64,000 bases of DNA, taken from assembly GCF_964204645.1 (NCBI RefSeq), contig NC_134033.1, positions 15,750,155-15,814,154 on the forward strand, written 5' to 3'. The stretch is from Tubulanus polymorphus. Taxonomy: Eukaryota > Nemertea > Palaeonemertea > Tubulaniformes > Tubulanidae. Below are positions 26,216 to 40,499 of the stretch, in pieces (position 1 is the stretch's first letter; each line of letters begins with the position of its first letter). The translations under genes were made by a program, and so were the position numbers. Under the pieces are notes generated by a model, which was given only the letters and a program-made list of their open reading frames with translations, was not told the DNA's origin and searched no databases.

Positions 26216-26504
26216 GAGAATTTAATTTTTTTTTAAACTCCTTTTAGGCTTTAGTCGCTGGGATCACAAAAACTCACCAAACCAAACCATGCTTTTTCTT
26301 TTAATCTTCAGCTCAATCTAACTTTCATTCGGTCAAGAGTCGATGATTTAATTCGTAAAACTTTTGGAATTTTTCCGCTAAACCATGGGCGCCGCCATTT
26401 TGTCCACGGAATTGGTCATGTGATCTGCCCGTTAACTGGTTCCTAATCAAGAGAAACTGACGCCAGTTACACTCGGATTCGAATCCCGCATTTTCTCAAA
26501 CAAC
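26216..26504. promoter_or_regulatory. Shared head-to-head promoter of the zinc-finger gene and CMC1
   Basis: Only 289 bases separate the two proposed ATGs. The interval holds GCCGCCATTTTG at about 26391-26402 (a YY1-type site on the minus strand), an inverted CCAAT box (ATTGG) at about 26411 and CATGTGATC just after it. The CMC1 start itself reads CAACATGGCGACC, a YY1-like motif over the ATG. These are motif matches only. Confidence 0.5.
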
Positions 26505-27574
26505 ATGGCGACCGCTTGTGATACTTCGCAACAAGAAGATGATCTTACAGTTCTAGCGGGTAATCTTGGCGGTGGACCGAAAGGCTTAGGTATGAACTAC
26601 GTTTTCTAAATATGTTTTCTTTCATTGGCTCAGGTCAAATTATTTCCTAACGTGCCTTATTCTCCAAAATCATAGATATTCGGTGAATAATACGCCATCG
26701 AGCACCCTAAAATACGGAATTGGACTCGCACTGCTAACTTGTGCGATTTTTGATATTTTTTAGGAGACCCGGACAGTAGATTATTACGGAGAGTTGAAAG
26801 AGAAATATTGATACCGAAAAAAATGAAGAAAAAAGCGCACGAAGTCCATTGCAAAGAAATAGTTGATGGTTCGTTAAAAATGTGGCATTTTTGGAAGCAG
26901 AAATGTAGAGAATTTATATTTTTCAATGAATAATCATCTATTTATTTCTTTACAGCTTTGACGAAATGTGGCAAAGAAAGTGGTTTATTTTTACCATTTT
27001 TGTGTCGAAAAGAAAATAAAGCGTTGGAACAATGTTTAGACAAGTGGTAATGATAATTTTATCGAGTTGGATAACAGTGTTGTACCTAAAGCATCTGATA
27101 TTTTTTTTTAGTGGGGCCAAAGAAACCCGAAAAAGAGCAGTTCTATAACAATAACATTTTCGACAAGGGCACTTTTCCAAAATTTCTTGCAGGGGGGCAA
27201 CATGTTTTTGAAGAAAAATCCGACAATTATTATTAAGAAAAACTAAGTAGACCTTAATTTGAGTTGAGTTGATACTCAATTCTATCAGCCATTTTCAAAA
27301 CGTTTTTGAAAATGGCTCATACAATTGAGTTAAAACGCCACTATTCCCTTAGTTTCTCTCCATAATTGTCGGTTTTATTCCTTAATTGAATTACAGACAG
27401 TCACTTGTATATGGCATTCAACTCTTAGGGTTTTTTTTTTGTTTTAATCATTTTAGGTATCACAATAAAGATTTCGTAGATGAATGCACCCAGGAGTACC
27501 TAGCAGAGAGGGCTGAATACCGACGCACCGGAATTAAACAAAAACAACATAAAAAAGAAGTCACCGGATTTTAA
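26505..27574 (+). CDS. CMC1: COX assembly mitochondrial protein CMC1 (twin CX9C)
   Basis: Four exons: 26505-26589, 26764-26868, 26956-27046 and 27457-27574; phases 1, 1 and 2; 132 residues. The core carries the family hallmark, two CX9C motifs (HCKEIVDALTKC and LCRKENKALEQC), then DEC and the conserved YLAERAEYRRTGI stretch near the C terminus. Known role of the family: a small intermembrane-space protein that binds copper and supports early assembly of cytochrome c oxidase through COX1. The N terminus is about 25 residues longer than human CMC1 (106 residues) and comes from its own exon, acidic then glycine-rich. The ATG is the first in the frame and lies in a YY1-like context. Identification rests on the CX9C spacing and the flanking LIPKKMKKKA and YRRTGI motifs. 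Confidence 0.92.
27272..27332. repeat. Hairpin in CMC1 intron 3
   Basis: Inverted repeat with arms of about 28 bases (ACTCAATTCTATCAGCCATT against its mirror AATGGCTCATACAATTGAGT) and a very short loop centred near 27302. Probably the core of a small MITE. Confidence 0.55.
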
Positions 27575-27721
27575 TGATTTCTCAAGTCGTGATACGAGTC
27601 AAACTCCGTAAAAGTTGAAAAGCTGGGATCATTGACGACTTTTATCCATTTGAGACTGAAAATTAGAGACAAATTCAGTGATGTGACTTTTTTATCAATG
27701 ATGATTTCACCGAGTTTGAGT

Positions 27722-27898
27722 ACAGTAGAATCCGCTTAATTCGGATCATTTTGGGACCAACAAAATTCATCCGATTTACGAGAAATCCGCATTAAAAAGT
27801 CATTTTCTTGTATATTAATGAACAAATGGACTGCAAATATTGTCCAGATTAGACCATTATCCGGATTAAGCTGATCCGGATTAAGCAGGTTTGACTGC
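27722..27898. mobile_element. Pogo/Tc1-like MITE, first of a pair
   Basis: TACAGTAGAATCCGCTTAAT at the left and ATTAAGCAGGTTTGACTG at the right form terminal inverted repeats of the type seen in pogo/Tigger relatives. The interior (AAAAAGTCATTTTCTTG) recurs in the adjacent element. No transposase. Confidence 0.5.
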
Positions 27899-27899
27899 A

Positions 27900-28062
27900 C
27901 AGTCCAACCCGGTTAATCTGGATCGGCTTAATCCGGATATTGGTCTAATCCGGACAATATTTTCCGGATTAAAAAGTCATTTTCTTGTATATTAATGAAC
28001 AAATGGACTGCAAAAATTGTCCGGATTGGACTGTAATCCGGATTAAGCGGTTTTGACTGTAG
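27900..28062. mobile_element. Pogo/Tc1-like MITE, second of a pair
   Basis: Directly adjoining copy: it starts CAGTCCAACCCGGTTAATC and ends GATTAAGCGGTTTTGACTG, with the same AAAAAGTCATTTTCTTG interior. Palindromic and non-coding. Two copies sharing an end suggest nested or tandem insertion. Confidence 0.5.
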
Positions 28063-28904
28063 TTTCTTGATGTCTGCTGAACTTGTGTGGAATATTTCAA
28101 AACTATCGGGAAAATCGATTGTGATACTATGTACATATTGCAGTATGTGTAGAAATGATAGGATTAGGAATAAAGATTTAAGTGATTTTGTGAGAAGGTT
28201 TTTGTTTCGCGTCAGTCAATATTTTACGACCGATTGCAATACGGTGGAAAAGGCGTAAAAAGCGAATCTTGTGGCCAAAAATGAAATCATCGTGTATTAA
28301 AAACGGGTTTCGTCTACGAGGTTCAACTGTATGATTCGTTTGCCCGGAGGTTCAGGCGAGGAGTCGTTCTTCGCCAAATAGGCCAATTTTGAGCTAGTTC
28401 AACAGTGTTCCTTTTTAAAACAGACCCTGTACTACAGTCGTGACGACTGTACTTCCTTTAAAAAATGGTTTTAAATCAGAAAACTGGTTTGTGCGTTTAA
28501 GATGCTCACAGAACTGAAACGTTTCGACCGGACTTAAATCTGATTGGCGCACTTGAACCGGGACCAGTTCCACCGCTTGTCAATGACAGTCAACTCCGAG
28601 TCAAATCTTGAAACCAGGTCCAGAAGACTTACCACGACTAGCGGTATTTACTAACTAGATTTGAGTGCTTGATAGTCCGCTGCGAATGAAGCGTATGCAC
28701 TTATTGTCGTCGTATTGATTTTCGGTGACATTTTAGAATTGACGACACGGTCATAAAATGTTCTATATTGATTTATCGACTGGTAGATATCGATACTGAT
28801 CCAAATAATAACAGCGCCACACCCTTCATAAATACATAAACACATGTATATCGTTCAGCTCTATTTGACCTTAGCTGCAGGAAATCAGAACGGGGGGTTG
28901 GTTC

Positions 28905-29150
28905 AAACTGTGGAACTGAATCAAATTAAACCCACACAACTGTGGAACTGGGTCCCGAGTCAAATTAAACAACAAACACAACTGTGGAACTGGGTCCCGA
29001 GTCAAATTAGACTCACGCAACTGTGGAACTGGGTCCAGCGTCAAATTAGACCCACACAACTGTGGAACTGGGTCCCGAGTCAAATTAGACCCACACAACT
29101 GTGGAATTGGGTCCCGAGTCAAATTAAACCCACTGTGGAACGGGGTCCAT
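28905..29150. repeat. Minisatellite of about 39 bp, CAACTGTGGAACTGGG type
   Basis: About six units of 39-42 bases containing CAACTGTGGAACTGGGTCCC followed by GAGTCAAATTAGACC. It reads through in frame as LWNWVPSQI repeats, but the unit is an interspersed DNA repeat also found at 35075-35420 in the opposite orientation, so I do not call it coding. Confidence 0.75.
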
Positions 29151-29159
29151 TAAACATTT

Positions 29160-30210
29160 GTGGAAATGGATCCAAGAATCATATTACCCAAGTAAAACTG
29201 ACTCATTGTCAACTTATGATCAGAAACATTTCAAGGTCGAAAGTTTTGCCCACGAAACGGAAAGGAAATGCGGAATTAGACCGGGAGGGACTCAATGCAC
29301 CAGAGATTGACGTCAATCGGTGTGAATGATAGAATCATCAATACATATTTGCGTAGTCCGTCCGTTTTGAGAAAGGCGGATATTAGAACCAGGCGGCGGA
29401 TTACGGGAATTAAGGGCGTATGAAAATAAGAAACCTCTTATCATCAGTATAAATCACCTTCCCTTGACTGCGTGACGCACATCGTGGATTACAGCCATAA
29501 CAAACAATATGATGAAAATCAGAGAAAAAATAGTCAGTAAATTTTCTTGAAATACATAAGAAAACTAACTTGAAAGTTTATCCACGCCTTAAAAAATAAC
29601 ACACATCGACAATGAATATTATAATATGAATTTATTACGGTTTAAAGGATCAACATGTTGAATATATCGATAATTGAATTGAATTGACTTGACAACCAGT
29701 CTTCTAGCCCCGATGTATTGATGTAGTTGTGCGCATGCGCTTAAAATGTAACGAAAATAGAATAACATATAAAATTACAAAATAAACGCCAAATAATTGT
29801 GATTGTAATTTTGAAACGCTAATATTGATGACGTAGTGCACATCGACTCCCGCTGAGAAACCCCTTAAATAACTAGGTATCAAATGTATATAAACATCAG
29901 TGTAACGGTTTTTACGGCATCAAAAAAAACGTGATTCACGCGCAGCCGATGATAAAATACACTATTTCGTAAATACGAAATTTACAATAATTGTCACGGG
30001 GACAATGTTGCTAATTTTCTTTGAAATCAATTTGATAACATCATTTACGCTTCGAAACCCGGAATGAGCAATTAATCTATTCATAAATGATTAGTAGGTG
30101 TTTAAACCGACCTATTGGGAAATTCAGTTTAACTTGTAATAAACTCTAGAATTTCGCCATTGATAAAACACTATATCCGCGTTGTGGCGATAATGCACAA
30201 AAATGATGCG
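29160..30210. other. Gene-free stretch, nothing recognisable
   Basis: AT-rich sequence. I see no convincing exon, RNA gene or tandem repeat. Confidence 0.4.
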
Positions 30211-30218
30211 AAAATTAA

Positions 30219-30340
30219 GTCCGAAAATGTTTCCTTAAGCTGGTAGTTTTTTCAACGTTTCGGCTATATCCTGATAGTCATCTTCAGGATAGTCTCGAAA
30301 CATCGAATAAAATACCAGCTCAACGAAACATTTTCGGACT
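30219..30340. mobile_element. Hairpin element, AACATTTCGGAC family
   Basis: GTCCGAAAATGTTTCCTTAA at the left is mirrored by GAAACATTTTCGGAC at the right, with a mirrored CTGAAGATGACTATCAGGAT-like centre. Related copies lie at 40355-40493, 46311-46412, 51578-51690 and, degraded, 53315-53430. Confidence 0.6.
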
Positions 30341-30654
30341 TTTTTTCGTCATTATTGTGGGATTCTCGTTATATTCTAGTATTGCATAGTTTGGACTACT
30401 ACTCGCGGACAATGTTCTACCATCTATTGTCATCGGTAACAATTTGGAACCAAATCGACGTAAACATCATAATAACAAATTAACGCAATTAACTAATTAA
30501 CGTAATCAACTATACTTAGATGTAGAAATAATTAGTTGATTAACTGTGCATCAAACGGATTCTGTTTTGGCGGTTAGCGCGGCGGCGCTGAGCGGAGGAT
30601 GATCTGTGACTTATTCATCAAACAAAGACACTAGTGTTTGATGAGATATTCAGT

Positions 30655-30935
30655 TGCTCATGAGACACGAGAGCATCGAGACTTCACAACCTATAGATTA
30701 CACAGCAAGGATTCGGGGTCATTCAGACATCTACGCGCAACAAGAACTTCGGGACATTGAGACATCACATCTATAGTTTAGATCTACGTACAACAAGGAG
30801 CCAGGGACATTGATACATCAAATGTATAGCTTAAACCTACATACATCAAGGACTCGGAGTGAGACATCACATCTGTTGAGAAGACCTACATACAGCAAGG
30901 ACTGACCGGGACATTGAAATATCACATCTAGACTC
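30655..30935. repeat. Degenerate tandem repeat of about 60-65 bp
   Basis: Four to five diverged units around ACATCACATCTATAG, TACAACAAGGA and GGGACATTGA. Non-coding. Confidence 0.55.
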
Positions 30936-31265
30936 CATTTTACCGCGAAAACTCCGGGTAAAACTAATCAAGAAACGGTAAGGGATTCATGTTGGTGATT
31001 TGTGCCCACTAAATGATACTATTTCTAGGTTAATTGACCCGGCCTCCCTCGTCTACTTACGACGGTACGTATACTTCCGTGTCAAAGACTCATCGCTACT
31101 GGAATACCTGTCGTTAATGTTAATACGAGCGTGAAACTTTCACTACCACCGGAGAAGGAAGCGAAACTGTTGTGTAGCCCATGATAGAATAAAATCCTGT
31201 ATTTAGTTCACGGCAGTACCGTCGTGAATGTCAGCTGTTTCTATTTGAAATGAGTGGCTCTATTT

Positions 31266-31524
31266 AGGGGTGGATTTAGAAGGTGGTCTCGTGGACCCCT
31301 TCTTCCGATTGAGGTGGCCCATTTCATCGAGAAACTGATATCTTTAAAACATACTGCAAATATGACTATCATCCTTGAAGAAATAGCATATTTTCAGTTG
31401 CGTTTCTTAGCAAATATCTAATACCGAAGTTGGGATCTCTATTAGTAGCCTATGACAAGAATGCTCGGAAAAATGCATTTTCTTCTTGACCCAAGCCTTC
31501 TGAATTTCCTAGATCCGCCACTGC
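31266..31524. mobile_element. Possible hAT-type MITE remnant (CAGTGGCGGATCTAGG end)
   Basis: The left end AGGGGTGGATTTAGAAGG is mirrored by CCTAGATCCGCCACTG at the right. Ends of this type are common in hAT-derived non-autonomous elements. Similar ends occur near 33300-33675 and 44510-44770. Confidence 0.4.
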
Positions 31525-33290
31525 TATTACTATAGTATATACGACTAGGCCTATAGTCTAGTCTATAACGCAGTGTAATACGTAGATGGAATTTAAAAGA
31601 TGAACCACTTTTGACGAATTTAAAAAGTGTTCATTTGTAAAGTTGTGACCCTGATCTTCCCGCAGAGGAAATTGTTCTCTACCCGGATATTAAAGATCAT
31701 TTTTAAAATCAATGTTTGTTTTGCAATGAAGTTCCGGTCGTGCACTCATTGCGCTGAATTTTGTTGTCGAAATAGATTTCTGAAAAAAAAGATTATTTAT
31801 TTTTCGATTTTTCTGTTTATTCAATGATTTTGATAAACATTCCGCAATATCTATTTAAAGTATATTTCATCCTTGTCGCAGGCAATCCACGCGTCTGTTT
31901 TAGGGCAATAGAATTTCCTTATTTGGTCAGCGAATTGAAATAGAAACAAATAATTAGATTTCAATTGTCCTCGTTATCTTGACATTTACAGTTATTTGAT
32001 AATTTACAGTTGCTAGCCGCCATTTTGTTATGGGTACTTTTATGCCATGATTAAGCATTACAGACCGGTCAGTTATAGAAATGAACTGTTTACAAATTCT
32101 GATGATGCAAATGACCGGCCGATAAGGAGAAACAAGGTATCATTTCAATTCAGCCTCGGTTTCCATAGACCGAGTAATTGTCTAATTCATTTGAGGAAAG
32201 AGAAACCCACAATAACGAAGTCAAACTCATCGAGACAGCGGCAGATCCAGACGCGAGCACGCGGTGCAATTTGTCTCCCGTCGCAATTTTTCCGTGCCCT
32301 TTAGCAAAACACAATGGCATTATTCATTTTTCCACCCACAACTAATAAGAGGTAGTCCGCAGCGCATGATTTAGCTTGTTTTGGATACTGAACTTGCCCT
32401 TTTTCAGTATATATGCCCTTTTCATTTCTTTGTGCTCAGACTGTCGAAGTCTGCCCTTGGATCCGCCCATGAAATATGAGCTTTACTTTTGATTTCGGCT
32501 TTTTTTCTGCGTTCTGCGGATGTGTCAAACAGGTCGCTTCGAGTGTCGTGTTGTCGGTTTAGTCAGTGTGGCATGTCGCGCGCGCGTGACTGCGACAGAC
32601 AGATATAGAGCCACCACCGACTGTCTCGACACCAGTACCGCGTACTGCAGTACATACACGCGCGCACTAACGGCACAATACTGTATTGATTCACTTTGCA
32701 GTACTAAATATCATACGTATATGGGCACTAGTTGATGATATACAATGTATTTGATTAAATACAACAGCGCCGAGTGATTTTAATTCTAAATTGGAAATAT
32801 TTGTGATTGTGTTATTTAAAGGCTCATCAATGACAGGTAAGGATTCAGTACCTATGATTTCAGGTATTCGTGTGTACACTGCTCGCAGGGCACCTCTCGT
32901 ATTTACTGGATACTTTCCATTATATTCAAACCACTATAATCTATAGCAAATGTGATATCGATATTTCGAATAATTTACACACATCACGTGTATTTACCAG
33001 AATTTCATTTCCATTGAATATTTCCATTGAATGTTTTGATTTTTGATTTTCATTACGGATATGACGTCACCGCTAGAAGTGATAGATCGATATCGCCCGT
33101 GTTGTTGTTTTTTAAAGTACGCAGACGGCTCGTGTAACGGGCGTTGACAGCTCTGATTTTTTTCAACCGTCAAATGAAATCTGAATTACGTGTCGTTCGC
33201 GGAATACAGTTCGTTATCGAACTGTTTTATTCTGAAGCACGTGTTATTATACATTCTATTCAATGATAATAAACTGTTTATCGGCCTACT
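31525..33290. other. Gene-free stretch
   Basis: No exon I can support. There is a CpG-richer patch at about 32520-32690, with CGCGCG runs but no recognisable gene. The short ORFs here have no domain features. Confidence 0.35.
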
Positions 33291-33296
33291 AAGTAT

Positions 33297-33672
33297 TTTC
33301 CTTCCAAATGTGGATTTAGGGGGATGGACCAAGTGGACTGGTCTACCACCTTCAAAATTCGAATGTGCTTTCCAAAGAGACGGGAAAAATATATTTGATT
33401 AATAAATCCAAATGGGCCCTGACCAGAACCAGAAAAGCCCTTTTTGTCATAGATTTCCTGTTGGAGGGGCCCCCATCCCAACAATGTACTCACTATGCCA
33501 AACCTGCCCTTATCATATTATAAGTCCCCATCCCAAATTTTCAGCGCCACCCCTTCTCGAAATCAAGGCTAGTTTTATAGACTGGTATTATCGTGGGTTA
33601 ACTCAATTCGTTTTCAATCGAGTTAGCCCCCGGGTTAATCTAACACTAGTCTATAAAACCGGGCCCTAGATC
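33297..33672. mobile_element. Nested transposon remnants
   Basis: The outer ends resemble the element at 31266-31524 (TTTAGGGGGATGGACC and CCTAGATCCGCCC). Inside, 33571-33661 is a separate palindrome whose arms CTAGTTTTATAGACTGG and CTAGTCTATAAAACCGGG face each other around CGAGTTAGCCC. Reading: one MITE inserted into another. Confidence 0.45.
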
Positions 33673-33679
33673 CGCCCTC

Positions 33680-35070
33680 GTTGTCTTGTCATTAACAAAG
33701 AAAACTATAACTAGAAGGTTTCTCGACTCATAGAAAAATAAGGTTTAGAATATCTAGCTTGACAGGCAATGACGACGGTAATATGAGAGTACTTGTTGGG
33801 AAAGATGAAGAATTAAATACGTATATATTTAGTGCGTGTATACGTATGAAAAAGCATTCTCATATTTTATTGATATTGACGTAGCGCGAGCTATTTACTG
33901 GGAGATTCTATGTAAATATATATATACCCATTCAGCTTAGCTGTATATTATCAAACCCTCCCCCACATCGACGATGGCCACATCCTGCCGAGATGAAGGT
34001 CATTAACCTAAACCGGAGTCGCGCGGGGAAACTTCGCGGAAATAATCGCCATTAGAACAATGGATGTTTATTGATTGTTACGATACGCGTTGATTACACG
34101 GAACGAGAAACGTCAGTATTCGTCGTCGTCGTCGCGGAGCCGATCATTTCAAAATTAACGGTCACCGTTTCCGCCTGCGATGACGCATGAACTCATCTGA
34201 TCTGATCATCAATTTATAACCTTTGACTCATTTCGAAGTTACGAGACTAATCGATAAACTCGTGTGATAGTTCCGAATCTTCCACCTTAAATTCCCCGAG
34301 GTTATTTGCAAGAATCTAGACTCGTTCTCGGTAATAGCCCGCGTGGAGTCGAAGATGACAACAGGTTTTCCTGCATCTCACATCTAGATTCTGATCCACG
34401 ACTGAGGGCTAACAACGTGAAACTCAAGTTTAAAAAGATCTGACCGGAAGTGTACACATGCTGTCTGTATGAGATTGCCAAATAGACACGTGATGTTTAT
34501 CATTATTATTATTATTTTTATTACTATCATTATCATAATCATCATTGGTTACCATATTTGGTGCCTTATTCAATACGATATTGCGCTGAGGAGTGCGTAC
34601 ATAAAACATTGATACATAATAAAAAGTGCTGATCTAAGATGGTTAGAATTGTGGATATTTTTAAACTATCGGGTAAAAAGTTCCGAAGTATTTGTCCATA
34701 AACTTTAAAAGATCTGACACCGTAGTTAGATGGTGAACACGTGAACAGTGCGATTACTCGGTTCGTCATCCACTGGTTTGTGTTTGAAGACTCCTATTTG
34801 TCCGCTGCCTGACCCCTCCACCCCTTACACAGAGAAAGCTGCTTTCACCTCATCAATCGCCGGTTCACTGAATTATAACACTATTCATTTATCTATCTGA
34901 CAATTAGATGAATGTACATCTTATAATTAGTAATGATAAGTAGCTTAAAGATTCGATGAAACGGAAATTGTCGCTGACCTCGGAGTGTATCATCGCGGTC
35001 ACAGCCTGAAGACAGCACGGCCTCGAACACTTCGTCAGTCGTCAACTACAGTGAATGAGCAACAGGTCCC
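33680..35070. other. Gene-free stretch with a GC-richer patch
   Basis: No gene seen. 34000-34250 is richer in GC and contains motif-like strings such as ACAATGG, TGTTTATTG and GATGACGCATGA that could be regulatory. 34500-34530 is an ATT-rich simple repeat. Confidence 0.3.
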
Positions 35071-35074
35071 GTTT

Positions 35075-35420
35075 AGAGCTGTTGGTTAATTTTACTCTGA
35101 ATCCAGTTCCACAGTTGTGTGGGTTCATTTTGACTCTGAATCCAGTTCTACAGTTGTGTGGGTTTTGACTTAGGATCCAGTTCCACAGTTGTGTGGGTTC
35201 ATTTTGACTCTGAATCCAGTCCCAACGTTGTGTGAGTTAATTTGACTCTGAATCCAGTTCCACAGTTGTGTGGGTTCAATTTGACTCTGAATCCAGTTCT
35301 ACAGTTGTGTGGGTTTTGACTTTGGATCCAGTTCCACAGTTGTGTGGGTTCAATTCGGTCCAAAGTCGTGTGAGTTTAATTTGACTCTGAATCCATGCAG
35401 TTCTGCACAGTTGTGTAGGC
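35075..35420. repeat. Minisatellite of about 39 bp, reverse orientation of the 28.9 kb array
   Basis: About eight units of ATCCAGTTCCACAGTTGTGT then GGGTTCATTTTGACTCTGA. This is the reverse complement of the unit at 28905-29150. Some units are shortened. Confidence 0.75.
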
Positions 35421-35656
35421 TTTCGCATTTTTGCACGACGAAATCATTAAATGTAATTCTCCAGATTCCGTTTAGTTTTACGAAGTGTACCTCGTCCATA
35501 CAAACACTGTTTATTTGTGCTTTAGACAATTTTTCATCAGTAAAAAAACCTCCGCCGCCGCCATACTCAACACACTAATTCATCATCGTTGATGACACAC
35601 CTGTATTAGATATCATTTCATTACGTGCCGCTCCCAGATCAATTCGATTTTTTCAC

Positions 35657-39100
<3,444 letters not shown>

Positions 39101-39109
39101 CGGTCAGTT

Positions 39110-39240
39110 TTGATGGTGTTCAGGCAGTGCGAGGGTAGTCTAGGGTTCAGGCTGAAGGGCTGCAGGGTTTAGGCAGTGCGGGGGTAGCCTGGGGTCCAGG
39201 CTGAGAGGGTACAAGGTGTAGGCTGAGGGGCTGTACAGGA
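39110..39240. repeat. Short GC-rich minisatellite
   Basis: Three to four diverged units containing GGTTCAGGCTGA, GGGCTG and CAGTGCGGGGGTAG. Confidence 0.55.
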
Positions 39241-39699
39241 CCGACATAACAGATTGATACTTTCATTAGAGGGTACAAGCCCATCGTGACAAGAAGTACC
39301 CTAAATATCATCTTCAATTAACTTCTCCTGAAGTGCATACGATAAAACCGACAGCACTCGGCGGGTGATAAGTGCCTTCAAGCACTCGCTATAATCCACT
39401 AATTCGCGCGTCGTATTATCGCAATTACTAAACATGCGAGTGAAACCTCCACAAATTCAATCACCGGTTTAACTATTTATAACGAGACACGTATTAAAGT
39501 GTTGCTGATAATATCCGATATCGTCATTAACTGATATTTATTTCCACACGTAAGTGTATTTATTATATCGAAGCCCTGATATCCGGTATATTGAGTATGT
39601 ACGCGCGGTATGATGAGAGGGGGAGGGGTAGCGATAGGTTATAAATCTGAATGTTGTAATGTGTATAAGGCCGATAAAACCTTAATGTCAACGTCGGTT

Positions 39700-39935
39700 T
39701 AAAATTGCTTGACTTGTTGTGTTCAAATGCCTCTATAACCTGGCACCCTCTTACCTTATCCAGCCTGTTAACAGTAAACCGACCAGCCCGATCACTTGGC
39801 TCGGAGTCACAAAACCTTCTCTCATAGTTAGAGCTTATCGTCTGAAGTCATTTTGGTGGGCACGTGCATTTGGGATATTTACACCCATCCCCCAACCCGT
39901 CCGTGATATTGACTCTGTCCCAGCATTTACATGAC
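39700..39935 (+). mobile_element. LINE remnant (C-terminal end of a non-LTR retrotransposon ORF)
   Basis: The frame reads VFKCLYNLAPSYLIQPV followed downstream by KSFWWARAFGIFTPIPQPVR. This matches the usual C-terminal end of jockey/CR1/RTE-type reverse transcriptase ORFs (KCL..LAPSYL, then a conserved W/LP block). It is short, with no catalytic core, and so a dead fragment. Confidence 0.5.
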
Positions 39936-40354
39936 ATTTCGAGACACCTGTTTCTGTAAAGTGCGCCTTTGGTTATGGCTTCCTACTTTTACAAATCACA
40001 ATCCTATCCTAGGTCTTGCTGGAAGGTCGTTCCCAATTATTCGAATTTACCATTCCCATATTCCTGACACCCACACGTGGGTGACCTATGCGCGGAGGGG
40101 GCGTTAGATTCTGATATCTATATTCAGTGAAACTCCAGACATGTTTTGTATTCATAACCATTCTCGTATTACGCTTTGGCTGAAGATGCCTGTGTAACTT
40201 GAGGTCTGAGAAGAATGATAACCATTGAAGAAACACGCCCGAGCCGTAAAATGATCCCACACTTCGACTAAAAAGTTTCTGAAATATTTCGTTAAGCGAA
40301 TATCTATTCGGCCTTTCCGATGATAAGTTGTCATCTTCGGGAATGAGAGTAAAA

Positions 40355-40493
40355 AGAGTCTGAAATGTTTCCTTGAACTCATATTCATTCGGTTCTTCGA
40401 CTATATCCTTAGTAGTCATTATAGTAGTATTCCAGAAGATAACCATCAGGATAAAGTCGCGAAGTCGAATAGCAAGGAAACATTTCGGACTCG
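40355..40493. mobile_element. Hairpin element, AACATTTCGGAC family
   Basis: AGTCTGAAATGTTTCCTTGA at the left is mirrored by AAGGAAACATTTCGGACT at the right. A second, partial left end lies just upstream at about 40270-40350, so two copies may be nested. Confidence 0.6.
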
Positions 40494-40499
40494 TTTTAT

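Noticed and set aside
28844-29329. 161-residue ORF with LWNWVPSQI repeats
   Set aside because: It is the in-frame reading of the 39-bp minisatellite, whose unit occurs elsewhere in the opposite orientation and out of frame. No signal peptide or splice context.
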